Source: Bemisia tabaci | Taxonomy: Eukaryota; Arthropoda; Insecta; Hemiptera; Aleyrodidae | Reading direction: 5' to 3' | NCBI RefSeq assembly: GCF_918797505.1 | Contig: NC_092796.1 | Location: forward strand, 58,682,851-58,746,850 | Length of the DNA stretch: 64,000 bases | Part shown: positions 47,001 to 49,699 of the stretch, one piece after another | How the letters are laid out: each line of letters opens with the position of its first letter | How positions within the stretch are numbered: position 1 is the first letter of the stretch | Notes under the pieces: model-generated | Databases searched by the model: none | What the model saw: only the letters and a program-made list of their open reading frames with translations | Told to the model about the DNA's origin: nothing | Program-made: the position numbers and the translations under genes

Positions 47001-48355
47001 AAGATAATTAAGTCCTGTTATTCCAAAGAGGTGTAGAGAGTTTTAGTGAATTTTGTCTCATGAATTGACGCTCCCCCATTTTTATCAAAACTCTCAACTA
47101 TATATTATTCTCCGTTGGGCCAAACAGACAAAACAAAAAAACAAGCAAACCCTCATTCTTCCAAGACATTATACATTTTCATCCAAAAACGTCGTGAGCA
47201 ATTGTCGTTTGTATTTACATGTGGGCCAATTAACTTTGGGTCTCAACTGGCACATGGACCAAAACTCCCGTGCCGAAAAAACGCGTGGACGTAAATTACT
47301 GGAAAAAACAGGTGCGCGGACAAAAAATCGTTGACGAAATGTCTTATAACCCTCAGATACTTCCATCTCTATTTAATGTGGATCTTTGCGCAACAAATCC
47401 TGGATGCTATCGATATATTTTAAATTTTAAGCATTTGGTGGAGTATTTTGGGAAAATCGTAATTTCAGTCTGTGTATAAATCATTGAGAAATGTTCGTGC
47501 CAAAATCATCTTCCAAAGACGTAGAACAATTTCAAAAGTATTGTTTATAATTAACCATCGATGTCGATGCATTGGACTCGATTGTAAAATGGAAACAGTG
47601 CTTCTGACTTTATTTCAAGATCTTGGAGGATGATTTTCAGCACAAAAATTCCTTTATGATTGATCTACCGACTGAAATTTCGGGTTTCCCAAAATGATCC
47701 ACCGAATGGTTAAAATTTGAAATGTATCGATCGTACCCATAATGCATCGCGCAAAAGCTGAAGATCCTCTTTGAGGGATCATGAAGTAAATTTTGAAAAT
47801 AGGTCAAAGTCTTGGTTAGCATGGATTATCAATTTAGCACCATAGACATTGCGCTTTTGCTTAGACTCCGTGATTTCACTCATATCATACGTCGATTAGA
47901 TGAGGCAGAGGTAAAGTTATTATCTTTGACTCTCGACGCAATGATAGTCGCTAGGGGGTAGTGACTCTCCTGCAGGCTGCTCTGCAGTTCAACCCTCGTA
48001 AAATATGGTCCGCACCCACTCAATCTGAGAATTTGAAGACGGTTGGCCCATCCTAAGAGTTTTTTCTGCCGATGGCCGGAAAATCATGGAAATCGGCCGA
48101 GTAAATTTCGAACTGAAATCATGACAAAAAAGTATTTACTTTGAGAAAATTCGGTTTCTAACTTACCACTCGACAATTTTTGTTAGCCGAATACCGGCCG
48201 ATCATTCCTGATATAACCGCTATGACCGCTACTAAAGCTACCAGCAGATAAATCTCTTGCTTGGAAATGAAAATCCCACCCTTGCGTTTGTATTTTATCT
48301 CTGGTCCATGATCGAACCGCTCTACCATGTAATCGCTTCGGATTCCGTTCATCAT
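1320..48355 (-). CDS. M1-family (gluzincin) aminopeptidase-like protein, type II membrane anchored, predicted catalytically inactive; 16 coding exons
   Basis: Joined coding exons on the minus strand: 48355-48167, 45461-45180, 32779-32577, 29520-29365, 26876-26574, 23385-23205, 22070-21914, 20521-20440, 16961-16769, 15005-14813, 14421-14159, 13673-13471, 9664-9485, 7328-7182, 3022-2941, 1478-1320. All introns are GT-AG and all phases match, giving 2,973 nt (990 aa plus stop), a normal length for insect aminopeptidase N proteins. Architecture: cytoplasmic tail 1-34, membrane anchor 35-53, M1 N-terminal beta domain about 85-295, thermolysin-like domain about 310-570, C-terminal helical domain about 640-960. 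About 20 N-X-S/T sequons fit an extracellular glycoprotein. Active enzymes remove N-terminal residues from peptides at the cell surface. Here HEXXH is EKLAH (402-406), GAMEN is MNADI (367-371) and the catalytic Tyr is Ser488, while Glu425 is kept, so I infer a pseudoenzyme. There is no C-terminal hydrophobic GPI signal. The family and exon structure are well supported; the cellular role is unknown. Confidence 0.93.
1540..1765 (+). pseudogene. Decayed reverse-transcriptase C-terminal fragment (non-LTR retroelement remnant)
   Basis: Two frames give recognisable pieces of the widespread insect endonuclease/reverse-transcriptase tail: 'ATEMDFWREF' in one frame and 'KQLVWYGHVNGMMEGRLPRK' followed by 'GRGRPEKG' in another. 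Intact relatives read roughly 'EM.ywRR...', 'KQL.WYGHV.RM...RLP' and 'GRPRK'. The change of frame and in-frame stops mark it as dead. It lies in intron 15, about 60 bp from the exon 16 acceptor, on the opposite strand to the gene. Confidence 0.7.
2152..2394. mobile_element. MITE family A, copy 1
   Basis: Terminal inverted repeats of about 40 bp: left 'gctaaggaaaaacgccgtat', right the reverse complement of 'ggaggaacgccgtatataca'. AT-rich core, no coding capacity. Intron 15. Confidence 0.8.
2655..2745. repeat. Short tandem repeat, about 24 bp unit
   Basis: The unit 'accaatatgcaatatgca' plus 'atatgc' is repeated about 3.5 times. Intron 15. Confidence 0.85.
2941..3022 (-). CDS. Coding exon 15: C-terminal domain
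   Basis: Residues 911-938 in 82 nt. 'NSLQETILTSVTKGLNSELHL' aligns with 'l...i..vt..f.t..el' near the end of the M1 C-terminal domain. Acceptor TTTTGCAG, donor GTAAGT; phases match exons 14 and 16. Confidence 0.87.
3515..3790. repeat. Diverged direct repeat pair rich in TCGATATATCGAT
   Basis: Two related segments (about 3515-3620 and 3680-3790) each carry 'gtcgatatatc.atcg', a TTATCGA-type tract and 'attgaaattg.tcatt'. Function unknown; intron 14. Confidence 0.5.
3795..4175. repeat. Degenerate tandem array of 'ttccggtcgagtc' motifs
   Basis: The motif 'ttccggtcggtc/gagtca' and 'ttttcgat' recur irregularly about every 25-40 bp. The array opens overlapping frames on the plus strand that have no codon-level conservation and are not called as genes. 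Confidence 0.6.
5075..6750. repeat. GC-rich minisatellite, about 37 bp unit, about 45 copies
   Basis: Unit approximates 'tggcaaccaagaggccctgg' followed by 'accggggctgccccccc'. Copies vary by 1-4 bp indels and by aag/acg, ggg/gg and cc-run length. Variant units ('tggcaaacaagaggccctcg' near 5275, 5615 and 5905; 'ctggcctggggctg' near 5740, 6030 and 6480) recur at about 290-340 bp, showing higher-order duplication. The unit lacks stop codons in most frames on both strands, so very long apparent reading frames arise by chance. Base composition is strikingly unlike the AT-rich introns around it. Intron 14. Confidence 0.95.
6751..6783. repeat. Single inverted unit ending the minisatellite
   Basis: 'cagccctggtccagggcctc' followed by 'ttggttgcca' is the reverse complement of the array unit. 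With the last direct copy (about 6718-6745) it forms a hairpin at the array boundary. Confidence 0.85.
6806..7022. repeat. AT-rich foldback with ATCGCGAT motifs
   Basis: 'aatcgcgattatatcgg' and 'ctatcgcgatattat' at the left are mirrored by 'ataatatcgcgataaattgc' and 'aaaatcgcgattt' at the right. It fills the space between the minisatellite and exon 14. Confidence 0.6.
7182..7328 (-). CDS. Coding exon 14: C-terminal domain
   Basis: Residues 862-911. After the join it reads 'MMLDKTFSNETFLQDEELN...VDVAFDYVREKWDLIFEK', matching '...ir.qD......v..n..g...a.dFl.enW..i' of the family. Acceptor TTTCAG, donor GTAAGA. Confidence 0.9.
7671..8573. mobile_element. Large complex foldback element
   Basis: The left arm begins 'ggaggggttgcgaattgggc' and the right arm ends with its imperfect reverse complement; arms pair almost to the centre near 8120. 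Inside, the block 'gacctgggcccaaaggcgaa' recurs in both orientations, so the arms are themselves built of inverted sub-repeats. Intron 13; no coding capacity. Confidence 0.85.
8818..8933. mobile_element. MITE family E, copy 1
   Basis: About 116 bp with TIR 'cctctggcgtaagggtgt'. Two other copies at 33847-33962 and 49570-49688. Confidence 0.8.
9212..9458. mobile_element. MITE family A, copy 2, beside exon 13 donor
   Basis: TIRs 'gctaaggaagaacgccgtat' and 'catatggcgttcttcctcag'. Its right end is about 20 bp from the GT of the exon 13 splice donor (9484). Confidence 0.85.
9485..9664 (-). CDS. Coding exon 13: C-terminal domain, CTALR...WKFLWDYF
   Basis: Residues 802-862. 'VICTALR...NWKFLWDYFRK' corresponds to the 'vYC.gir.G.e.eWdFlw.ry' helix pair. 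Its donor (GTATGT) is about 20 bp from the end of a family A MITE at 9212-9458. Removing this exon would leave phases compatible but delete a conserved helix pair, so it is retained. Confidence 0.9.
9729..9866. mobile_element. MITE family F, copy 1
   Basis: TIR 'ctacattttgcaattcggaa' against 'ttcccgattgcaaaatacag'. Other copies near 19895, 32957 and 40568. Intron 12. Confidence 0.75.
10393..10662. mobile_element. MITE family B, copy 1
   Basis: TIR 'gattattgaaattgatagac' then 'aaagc.atagacaaag', with a mirrored end 'gtctatcaatttcaataatc'. A second inner inverted pair surrounds 'cctattggt.gaa'. Confidence 0.85.
10811..11058. mobile_element. MITE family A, copy 3
   Basis: Left 'gttaaggaagaacgccgtat', right 'ggctcatacggtttttttcc' and 'cttagcacgg'. 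Intron 12. Confidence 0.8.
11060..11979. other. Unique intron 12 DNA, nothing recognised
   Basis: Mixed-composition sequence. Overlapping short frames on both strands at about 11225-11600 share no family resemblance and no phase-compatible splice sites that I can justify. Confidence 0.5.
11980..12495. repeat. Tandem duplication of about 300 bp period
   Basis: Segments 11980-12195 and 12281-12495 share 'gaagtgtttttgc.tacac', 'ttgaaggaaaacatta' and 'tttgaaccttc', in the same order and orientation. Intron 12. Confidence 0.7.
13350..13409. mobile_element. MITE family B remnant
   Basis: Only the right terminus remains ('tttgtctatcgctctgtcta' and 'ttgatttcaattattagcc'). Confidence 0.65.
13471..13673 (-). 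CDS. Coding exon 12: C-terminal helical domain
   Basis: Residues 735-802. The pattern 'LRSKLTAWACSLEITDCVNKSLDEFNHW' matches 'lr..v...aC..g...C...A...f..W' of the ERAP1_C-like domain, including the paired cysteines. Acceptor TTTCAG, donor GTAAGT. Confidence 0.93.
14159..14421 (-). CDS. Coding exon 11: GFYRTNYD and start of C-terminal helical domain
   Basis: Residues 647-734. Contains GFYRTNYDVENW and 'QAQLMNDAFALARAELL', near-perfect matches to 'GYYRVNYD..NW' and 'RAQLIDDAFNLARAG'. The intron before it is the shortest, 391 bp. Acceptor TTTAG, donor GTACCT. Confidence 0.96.
14813..15005 (-). CDS. Coding exon 10: beta-sandwich domain III
   Basis: Residues 583-647. Contains 'WSIPITYTKKS' and 'EWVLFNLNHTG', matching the 'W.IPi.yt' and 'W...N....GyyRVNYD' elements of the M1 third domain; the latter continues across the splice into exon 11. 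Acceptor TTTCAG, donor GTACGC. Confidence 0.94.
15130..16460 (-). mobile_element. Dispersed repeat family D, copy 1 (composite)
   Basis: Matches, in opposite orientation, about 46130-47370: shared segments include 'gtccgcgcacctgttttttcc', the Phe/Thr-rich open stretch, the palindrome 16098-16210 and the 'actcgcgaagt.agcgtttt' tail. It carries a 43 bp poly-T run at about 15378-15420 and a half copy of family C at 15727-15790. Intron 9. Confidence 0.7.
16098..16210. repeat. Near-perfect palindrome, family D core, copy 1
   Basis: 113 bp, arms about 55 bp: 'ccagcgcgacacgcgcatta' ... 'gcgtgtcgcgctgg', with centre 'cgcgttgcgcaatgcg'. Includes 'ggatacttcacgc' and 'aggcgcc' blocks. Confidence 0.9.
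16769..16961 (-). CDS. Coding exon 9: end of thermolysin-like domain and inter-domain WITNPGYPV
   Basis: Residues 518-582. Contains 'VTELDDFWSSIENQ' (family 'T.DLW.ALE') and 'MRPWITNPGYPVLTVTR', the conserved 'M..W..Q.GYPV..V' linker between catalytic and C-terminal domains. It has four sequons. Donor GTATGA, acceptor TTTGCAG. Confidence 0.95.
17199..17452. mobile_element. MITE family C, copy 1
   Basis: TIR 'aattggaccgcgttaaacag' and 'ctgttaaactcggtccaatt'; inner 'gcaatagctgatg..gcttgg'. Intron 8. Confidence 0.85.
17540..17690. repeat. Tandem half-palindromes related to family D
   Basis: Two copies of 'gcgcctacaagactg' plus 'ttcac.cattgcgcg' spaced about 70 bp, directly adjoining family C copy 2. 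The same arrangement recurs at 34330-34461. Confidence 0.7.
17691..17925. mobile_element. MITE family C, copy 2
   Basis: 'ttggaccacgtttagcagaa' at the left and 'ttggcaatagctgatgtggc' ... 'ctcaacgcggccc' at the right. Confidence 0.8.
17940..18101. mobile_element. hAT-like MITE, decayed copy
   Basis: Starts 'cagtggtgaagcgtg', contains 'ataatcgattaccgatatg' and 'atcgatatatcgcaaagcac', and ends 'gccacgcc'. It parallels the better copy at 30188-30351. Confidence 0.6.
18561..18811. mobile_element. MITE family C, copy 3
   Basis: 'attggattgcgtttaacaaa' left; 'ttaacatggtccgat' right. Intron 8. Confidence 0.75.
19428..19591. mobile_element. Foldback element
   Basis: Arms of about 75 bp: 'aatactggcctgaagatggg' ... 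'gtgaaaaatgcggg' mirrored by 'ccgcatttttcactaaaagt' ... 'gtttaggccagtatt'. Intron 8. Confidence 0.8.
19895..20035. mobile_element. MITE family F, copy 2
   Basis: 'cattttgcaatgaagtgcta' left, 'agtagttcctcaaggcaaaa' right. Confidence 0.7.
20440..20521 (-). CDS. Coding exon 8: KGACILRML segment
   Basis: Residues 491-518 in 82 nt. With the previous exon it gives FKGACILRML, matching 'YsKGAsVLRML' of the family, then a helix ending 'IKSYLSTK', as in 'GL..YL'. Acceptor TTTCAG, donor GTAAGT; phases match on both sides. Confidence 0.93.
20669..20822. mobile_element. MITE family G, copy 1
   Basis: TIR 'ggcggatccagcaatttggg' and 'ccaatttgctggatccgcc'; inner inverted 'aacctatattaaataatcg'/'cgatacatttccataggttt'. 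Intron 7. Confidence 0.85.
21914..22070 (-). CDS. Coding exon 7: region before the catalytic Tyr position
   Basis: Residues 439-491. It begins at the acceptor AAACAG and ends ...DPLASFK plus one base, donor GTAGGT. The end aligns with 'IsYsKG' of active enzymes; the catalytic Tyr (two residues before the K of KG) is Ser488, with Phe489 beside it. The acceptor lies about 22 bp from a family B MITE (22093-22359). Confidence 0.9.
22093..22359. mobile_element. MITE family B, copy 2, beside exon 7 acceptor
   Basis: TIR 'ggctgattattgacataaat' and 'tatcaatttcagcaatcagc'. In gene orientation it ends about 22 nt before the exon 7 acceptor, inside the usual branch-point/pyrimidine region. Confidence 0.85.
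22360..23204. other. Intron 6 remainder
   Basis: No coding or transposon signature recognised. Contains a poly-G run near 22500 and a GC/purine-rich patch at about 23085-23160. Confidence 0.5.
23205..23385 (-). CDS. Coding exon 6: mutated zinc-binding site
   Basis: Residues 378-438. It contains A-E-K-L-A-H-Q-W-F-G-T-L-V-T and, 19 residues after the conserved His406, the retained W-I-N-E-A-L-A-N-Y (Glu425). Active M1 enzymes have HELAHQWFG here. First zinc His becomes Glu402 and the catalytic Glu becomes Lys403. The surrounding block is otherwise well conserved, so the change is not an alignment artefact. The acceptor (CCCCGCAG) has a poor pyrimidine tract but is phase-consistent; donor is GTAAGT. 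Confidence 0.94.
23438..23835. mobile_element. MITE with 30 bp TIRs (TA-flanked)
   Basis: Starts 'tacctatattgagagagtat' and ends with its reverse complement; the next bases 'ggccactggg' also mirror. Inner 'gacccaaaaatggcgg' mirrors 'ccgccatttttgggtc'. TA at both ends suggests Tc1/mariner-type insertion. It sits about 50 bp upstream of exon 6. Confidence 0.85.
24304..25670. mobile_element. Foldback element built from GTCCA/TGGAC repeats, enclosing family D copy 2
   Basis: Outer TIR 'ggactttatgtccac' / 'gtggacataaagtcc'. The left arm (to about 24460) is a run of 'aagtccac', 'atgtcca' words; the right arm (from about 25530) has 'tggactta', 'gtggac' words. Between the arms lies a family D sequence, so the structure is nested. 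Confidence 0.75.
24836..24909. repeat. Perfect-type palindrome, family D core, copy 2
   Basis: 'aggcgcctacaaacctaacg' mirrored by 'cgttaggtttgtaggcgcc' around 'cgcgttgcgcaatgcg'. Confidence 0.9.
26270..26520 (+). repeat. Dispersed repeat R1, copy 1
   Basis: Shares 'tacaaaaatgtacct', 'ctgatttttgca' and 'cccaggattc' type blocks with 55386-55585 (same strand) and 48525-48735 (opposite strand). Lies just outside exon 5. Confidence 0.6.
26574..26876 (-). CDS. Coding exon 5: beta domain end and degenerate GAMEN region
   Basis: Residues 277-378. It includes 'SPRMSTN' (family 'PPMSTY') and the segment before the substrate-binding motif, PVPKIDIVVAPKYPQMNADI, then WGL. In active enzymes the aligned residues read GAMEN; here they read MNADI (367-371), so the Glu that binds the substrate alpha-amino group is Asp and its context is changed. 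Donor GTGAGT. The acceptor is GACAG with a weak pyrimidine tract, chosen because it gives the right phase. Confidence 0.93.
26946..27599. mobile_element. Foldback with about 140 bp arms
   Basis: 'taagtgaaaagaaggtatgc' at the left is mirrored by 'gcataccttcgtttcactta' at the right, and 'gcgcgaagtttgaatttcaa' by 'tgaaatttaaacttcgcgcc'. The loop carries a copy of a repeat also at 63795-64000 ('gtttgcgacgtcgcag'). Intron 4. Confidence 0.8.
27660..28108. mobile_element. Foldback with about 200 bp arms
   Basis: 'aatgggtcagttgcgctggt' is mirrored by 'gatcagcgcaactgacccat', and 'ccaccttgctttcatc' by 'gatgaaagcaaggtgg' near the centre. Intron 4. Confidence 0.85.
28110..29364. other. Rest of intron 4, AT-rich
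   Basis: No gene or named repeat recognised; very AT-rich at about 28800-28930. Confidence 0.5.
29365..29520 (-). CDS. Coding exon 4: ATRFDP...PCFDEP signature
   Basis: Residues 225-277. It contains ATRFDPIYARLAVPCFDEP, nearly identical to the hallmark 'ATQFEPTDARRAFPCFDEP' of M1 aminopeptidases. This is the clearest family signature in the window. Acceptor AATAG, donor GTAAGT; the split codons at both ends join in frame. Confidence 0.96.
29660..29823. mobile_element. MITE, about 164 bp, TA-flanked
   Basis: Near-perfect TIRs 'taacaaggtggagaaatggt' / 'accatttctccaccttgtta', then 'caccatttcgcgg' mirrored by 'ccgcgaaatggtg'. Intron 3. Confidence 0.9.
30188..30351. mobile_element. hAT-like MITE
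   Basis: Ends 'cagtggctaag' and 'cgccgcgccactg'; hAT elements commonly carry CAGTGGC-type termini. Inner 'tatcgattatcgatat' mirrors 'atcaatcgatatatcg'. A truncated relative lies at about 32400-32500. Confidence 0.65.
30780..31090. other. GC-rich patch in intron 3
   Basis: CpG-containing stretch ('gaaacggcgccccttaaaac', 'cgcgcctcctaccgcgcccg'). An open frame of 75 codons on the plus strand shows no recognisable domain. Could be a dispersed repeat or a regulatory patch. Confidence 0.3.
31312..31552. mobile_element. MITE family A, copy 4
   Basis: Cleanest termini of the family: 'ctgccgtgc' and 'gcacggcag', followed by 'taaggaaaacgccgtaag' and 'ttcatatggcgtttttcctt'. Confidence 0.85.
32036..32069. 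repeat. Poly-T run
   Basis: About 33 T in a row in intron 3, possibly the tail of a minus-strand retroelement; no coding sequence next to it. Confidence 0.7.
32577..32779 (-). CDS. Coding exon 3: M1 N-terminal beta domain
   Basis: Residues 158-225, phase 0 in, phase 2 out, donor GTAGGT, acceptor TTTCAG. The stretch ending G-L-F-R-I-K-Y-S-D corresponds to the conserved 'G.Y.S.Y' turn before the 'ATQFEP' segment of M1 proteins. It has sequons NGT and NAT. Confidence 0.92.
32957..33103. mobile_element. MITE family F, copy 3
   Basis: 'gtccattttgcaattggaaa' left, 'ttctaattgcaaaatgtagt' right. Intron 2. Confidence 0.8.
33561..33718. mobile_element. MITE family G, copy 2
   Basis: 'gagccggatctagaaatttg' left; 'ccaatttgctggatccgcc' right, with the same inner 'aacctatgttaaataatcga' as copy 1. 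Confidence 0.85.
33847..33962. mobile_element. MITE family E, copy 2
   Basis: 'gcacctctgtcgtaagggtg' left; 'cgcccttacgtcagaggacc' right. Confidence 0.8.
34330..34461. repeat. Tandem half-palindromes related to family D, copy 2
   Basis: Two units of 'attagcgcctacaagact' plus 'cacgcattgc', ending at family C copy 4, as at 17540-17690. Confidence 0.7.
34462..34722. mobile_element. MITE family C, copy 4
   Basis: 'tttggaccgcgtttagccga' left; 'tttctgcttaacgcggtccg' right. Confidence 0.8.
35879..38204. mobile_element. Candidate 2.3 kb element with about 60 bp inverted termini
   Basis: 'cggcgcacattggttccgag' plus 'acccgatctaggtggcatta' at the left is inverted at 38141-38204 ('taatgccacctagatcgggc', 'ctggaaccaatgtgcggcg'). 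Between them lie tandem repeats (36235-37130) and AT-rich DNA; no transposase frame. It could instead be two separate copies of a short repeat in opposite orientation. Confidence 0.55.
36235..37130. repeat. Tandem repeat, about 360 bp unit, 2.5 copies
   Basis: Units at about 36235-36594, 36595-36955 and a shortened 36956-37130 share 'ctgcgcatacttgcgtccct', 'gaatttccaaaaccgg' and 'agaagcccatagac'. The third lacks the middle part. Confidence 0.85.
39100..39310 (+). repeat. Dispersed repeat, second copy at 52500-52730
   Basis: Shared blocks: 'atgatttcaggtaaaac.ag', 'aaaagtcag.ttgaac', 'taggatcc.tgtaattt', 'agcaaaaactgca', in the same order. Confidence 0.7.
39511..39822. mobile_element. MITE with TA-flanked TIRs
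   Basis: 'tagagtccctttatactgag' and 'cagtataaagggactcta'; inner 'gtcacaaacgggaataaaga' mirrored by 'tctttattcccgtttgtgac'. Intron 2. Confidence 0.9.
40568..40708. mobile_element. MITE family F, copy 4
   Basis: 'acttcattttgcaataacaa' left; 'cagttccttgtcacaaaatg' right. Confidence 0.7.
41706..42085. mobile_element. Family H palindrome interrupted by a family A MITE
   Basis: Left half 'ttggacgcatctatgctaaa' and 'aggaactatg' (41706-41764), right half 'atgcacatagtttctttcag' and 'cataaatacgtg' (42018-42085); copy A5 sits between them. Confidence 0.7.
41765..42017. mobile_element. MITE family A, copy 5
   Basis: 'gctgtgctagggaaaaacgt' left; 'gttcttccttagcacggc' right. Confidence 0.85.
42320..42660 (+). 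repeat. Tandem pair of a dispersed repeat (about 165 bp)
   Basis: Both halves contain 'tctccatt.cgatgtttca', 'aatagcttgaaaa' and 'tttgccaacac.gaggaaaa'. Related ends occur at 56016 and near 810-1080. Confidence 0.75.
42967..43233. mobile_element. MITE family B, copy 3
   Basis: 'ggctgattgttgaaattgat' left; 'tatcgctttgtctaccaatt' right. Confidence 0.8.
44040..44294. mobile_element. MITE family C, copy 5
   Basis: 'tggaccgcatcaagcagaaa' left; 'cctttctgttaaacacgttc' right. Confidence 0.8.
44701..44785 (-). ncRNA. tRNA-related sequence (tRNA pseudogene or SINE head)
   Basis: The minus strand contains an A-box-like 'tctggtggtcaacgc' and a perfect B box within 'gggttcgaatcccgg', with a 5 bp T stem and 7 nt loop. 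A GTTG/CAAC D-like stem is also present. The anticodon arm (TGACT/AGTCA) leaves a 6 nt loop and wrong spacing, and the acceptor pairing is irregular, so this is not a functional tRNA. Pol III-derived SINE is the best explanation. Confidence 0.6.
44864..45032 (+). repeat. Tandem pair, about 100 bp
   Basis: 'gcgaagcaactatttcatca' and 'cccgagcgtggcaca.tatc' then 'actcgaaattgaagg' occur twice. Related sequence flanks the family D palindromes. Confidence 0.75.
45180..45461 (-). CDS. Coding exon 2: start of M1 N-terminal domain
   Basis: Residues 64-157 (94 codons, phase 0 to 0), acceptor ATACAG, donor GTAAGA. It carries the canonical entry to the M1 N-terminal beta domain: R-L-D-S-A-V-W-P-I-H-Y-S-I-E-L-R-P matches the 'RLP..V.P.HYDL.L.P' signature of the family. 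It contains one sequon (NFT). The following intron is the longest, 12.4 kb. Confidence 0.95.
46130..47370 (+). mobile_element. Dispersed repeat family D, copy 3
   Basis: Reverse-complement counterpart of 15130-16460; its left part (46150-46260) also matches 25180-25310. Contains the palindrome core at 46655-46766. Intron 1. Confidence 0.7.
46655..46766. repeat. Palindrome, family D core, copy 3
   Basis: 'tggcgcctacaaacctaagt' mirrored by 'acttaggtttgtaggcgcca', flanked by 'ccagcgcga' / 'tcgcgctgg'. Confidence 0.9.
48167..48355 (-). CDS. Coding exon 1: start codon, cytoplasmic tail and membrane anchor
   Basis: Encodes residues 1-63. Two adjacent ATG codons begin the frame; I use the upstream one (48355-48353). 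The tail is polar and basic just before the membrane (KYKRKGG), followed by a hydrophobic stretch at about 35-53 (IYLLVALVAVIAVISG), which fits a type II anchor by the positive-inside rule. The exon ends in phase 0 at a perfect donor (GTAAGT, 48166-48161). A splice acceptor with a strong pyrimidine tract ends 6 nt before the ATG, so the 5' UTR continues in an upstream exon not identified here. Confidence 0.88.
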
Positions 48356-48361
48356 TTTGAT
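48356..48361 (-). other. 5' UTR part of coding exon 1 with upstream splice acceptor
   Basis: On the minus strand a pyrimidine-rich tract (TTTCTCTCGCCCCCAG) precedes position 48361 and directly abuts ATCAAAATG. This is a strong 3' splice site, so only six UTR bases lie in this exon and transcription must start further upstream. Confidence 0.6.
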
Positions 48362-48524
48362 CTGGGGGCGAGAGAAACAGAAAAGAATTTTCACAACGTA
48401 CGCTTTTTTTTTAAAAATTAATTAATCTATTCATTTTTCCCCAGATGAAGACGCCATGGCACTAATCGTAGTCCCTATGGAAGGTGTAGAATCTTGTTAT
48501 TCTAAAATTCGTTGTTTCCCCTAA

Positions 48525-48735
48525 CGAAAGAACGTAACGACTTATCGATGTTGCCGAATTCCCCTCCGCAAACATTTTTATCTGGAAAATCTTGGGAATT
48601 TTTAACTGAACATCCAACTGATTTTTATTCTGACATAATGCAAATATCAGAATTAAAGTTGGACAAAAATCGCACGGGTTCATTCTCGTAACAAATTTAA
48701 TTATTTTAGTCACTTTTGCAACCTTGGAATGGAGA
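48525..48735 (-). repeat. Dispersed repeat R1, inverted copy
   Basis: Reverse complement shares 'ttgcaaaagtgac', 'cgatttttgtcc', 'ccaagattttcc' type blocks with the copies at 26270 and 55386. Lies just upstream of the first coding exon. Confidence 0.5.
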
Positions 48736-48982
48736 CGCACTCCTTCGTCAGAAAATGACGAATTTTGCCTCCTTTTGATTGGTCTGCAAGATGTAAGCTC
48801 TCATGAAGCCCATAGGACTAAATGTAGACAAGCAAATAAACGCAGAGCTGTAGGCGTGATACACATTCTTTACTTTGCAACCTTTGAGATGCATTTTAAA
48901 CGTAGCTTTGATTGATATTTTGGTCCAGAATTATATTTTCCCTGTAGGTAAATTAATGTATCCCTCGGAGGTACAAATTACT

Positions 48983-49396
48983 CACTGAAAAAAAATTCTC
49001 GGCGTTTTTACCAAGGTCCGTTGGTACCTTTACCATCTCACTTTTTTTACCAATTATTGGTAATTTTACCAAGACAGACTGGTGAGCTTACCTAAAAACC
49101 GGTATTTTTACTGTTTTTTCAGGTAAGAATACCACTTTTATTGTTAATCAATTCCCGGTAACTTTGCCATTTTATCTCGGTAATTCTACCACAGTCGATA
49201 AAAAATATTGGCGTTTTTACCAAGGTCCAGTAAAACTATCGAGAAAGTTCAATAATTTTACCAAGATTTCGCGGTAAAATTGCCAATACCATAAATCGTA
49301 ATTTTACCAAGAAAAAACTGGGATCAAATAGAACCCTGAATTCTTGGTAATTTTACCCTTTTCGTAGTAAATACACCGATATTTTTTTTTTCAGTG
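48983..49396. mobile_element. MITE with CACTGAAAAAAA termini
   Basis: Begins 'cactgaaaaaaaattctcgg' and ends 'gatattttttttttcagtg'. The interior is a periodic string of 'ggtaattttaccaa' and its complement. Confidence 0.75.
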
Positions 49397-49569
49397 TAGC
49401 TCGGATTTATTTACATCGGGCGTTAAGAGCCTTTTGAAAGCCTAATCGGAGGAAGGGAGAAATTTGAACCTACTAGAGAGCGATAAAATCATGACAACAC
49501 TCCTTATACAGGAACTCAAACAGCGCCTGGTTGGTGAGCTTTTACCTACTTAGCACGCAGCATTACTTT

Positions 49570-49688
49570 CGCTCCTATCTGGCGTAAGGGCGTATCTCGA
49601 TTTTCACGTGAGCCTTGCTCTCCATATACTTCAATGCTATCCATGGCTCATGTGGGAATATAAATACGCCCTTTTGTCGGAGGGGTGA
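49570..49688. mobile_element. MITE family E, copy 3
   Basis: 'tcctatctggcgtaagggcg' left; 'acgcccttttgtcggagggg' right. Confidence 0.75.
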
Positions 49689-49699
49689 CGTTATCAGAC

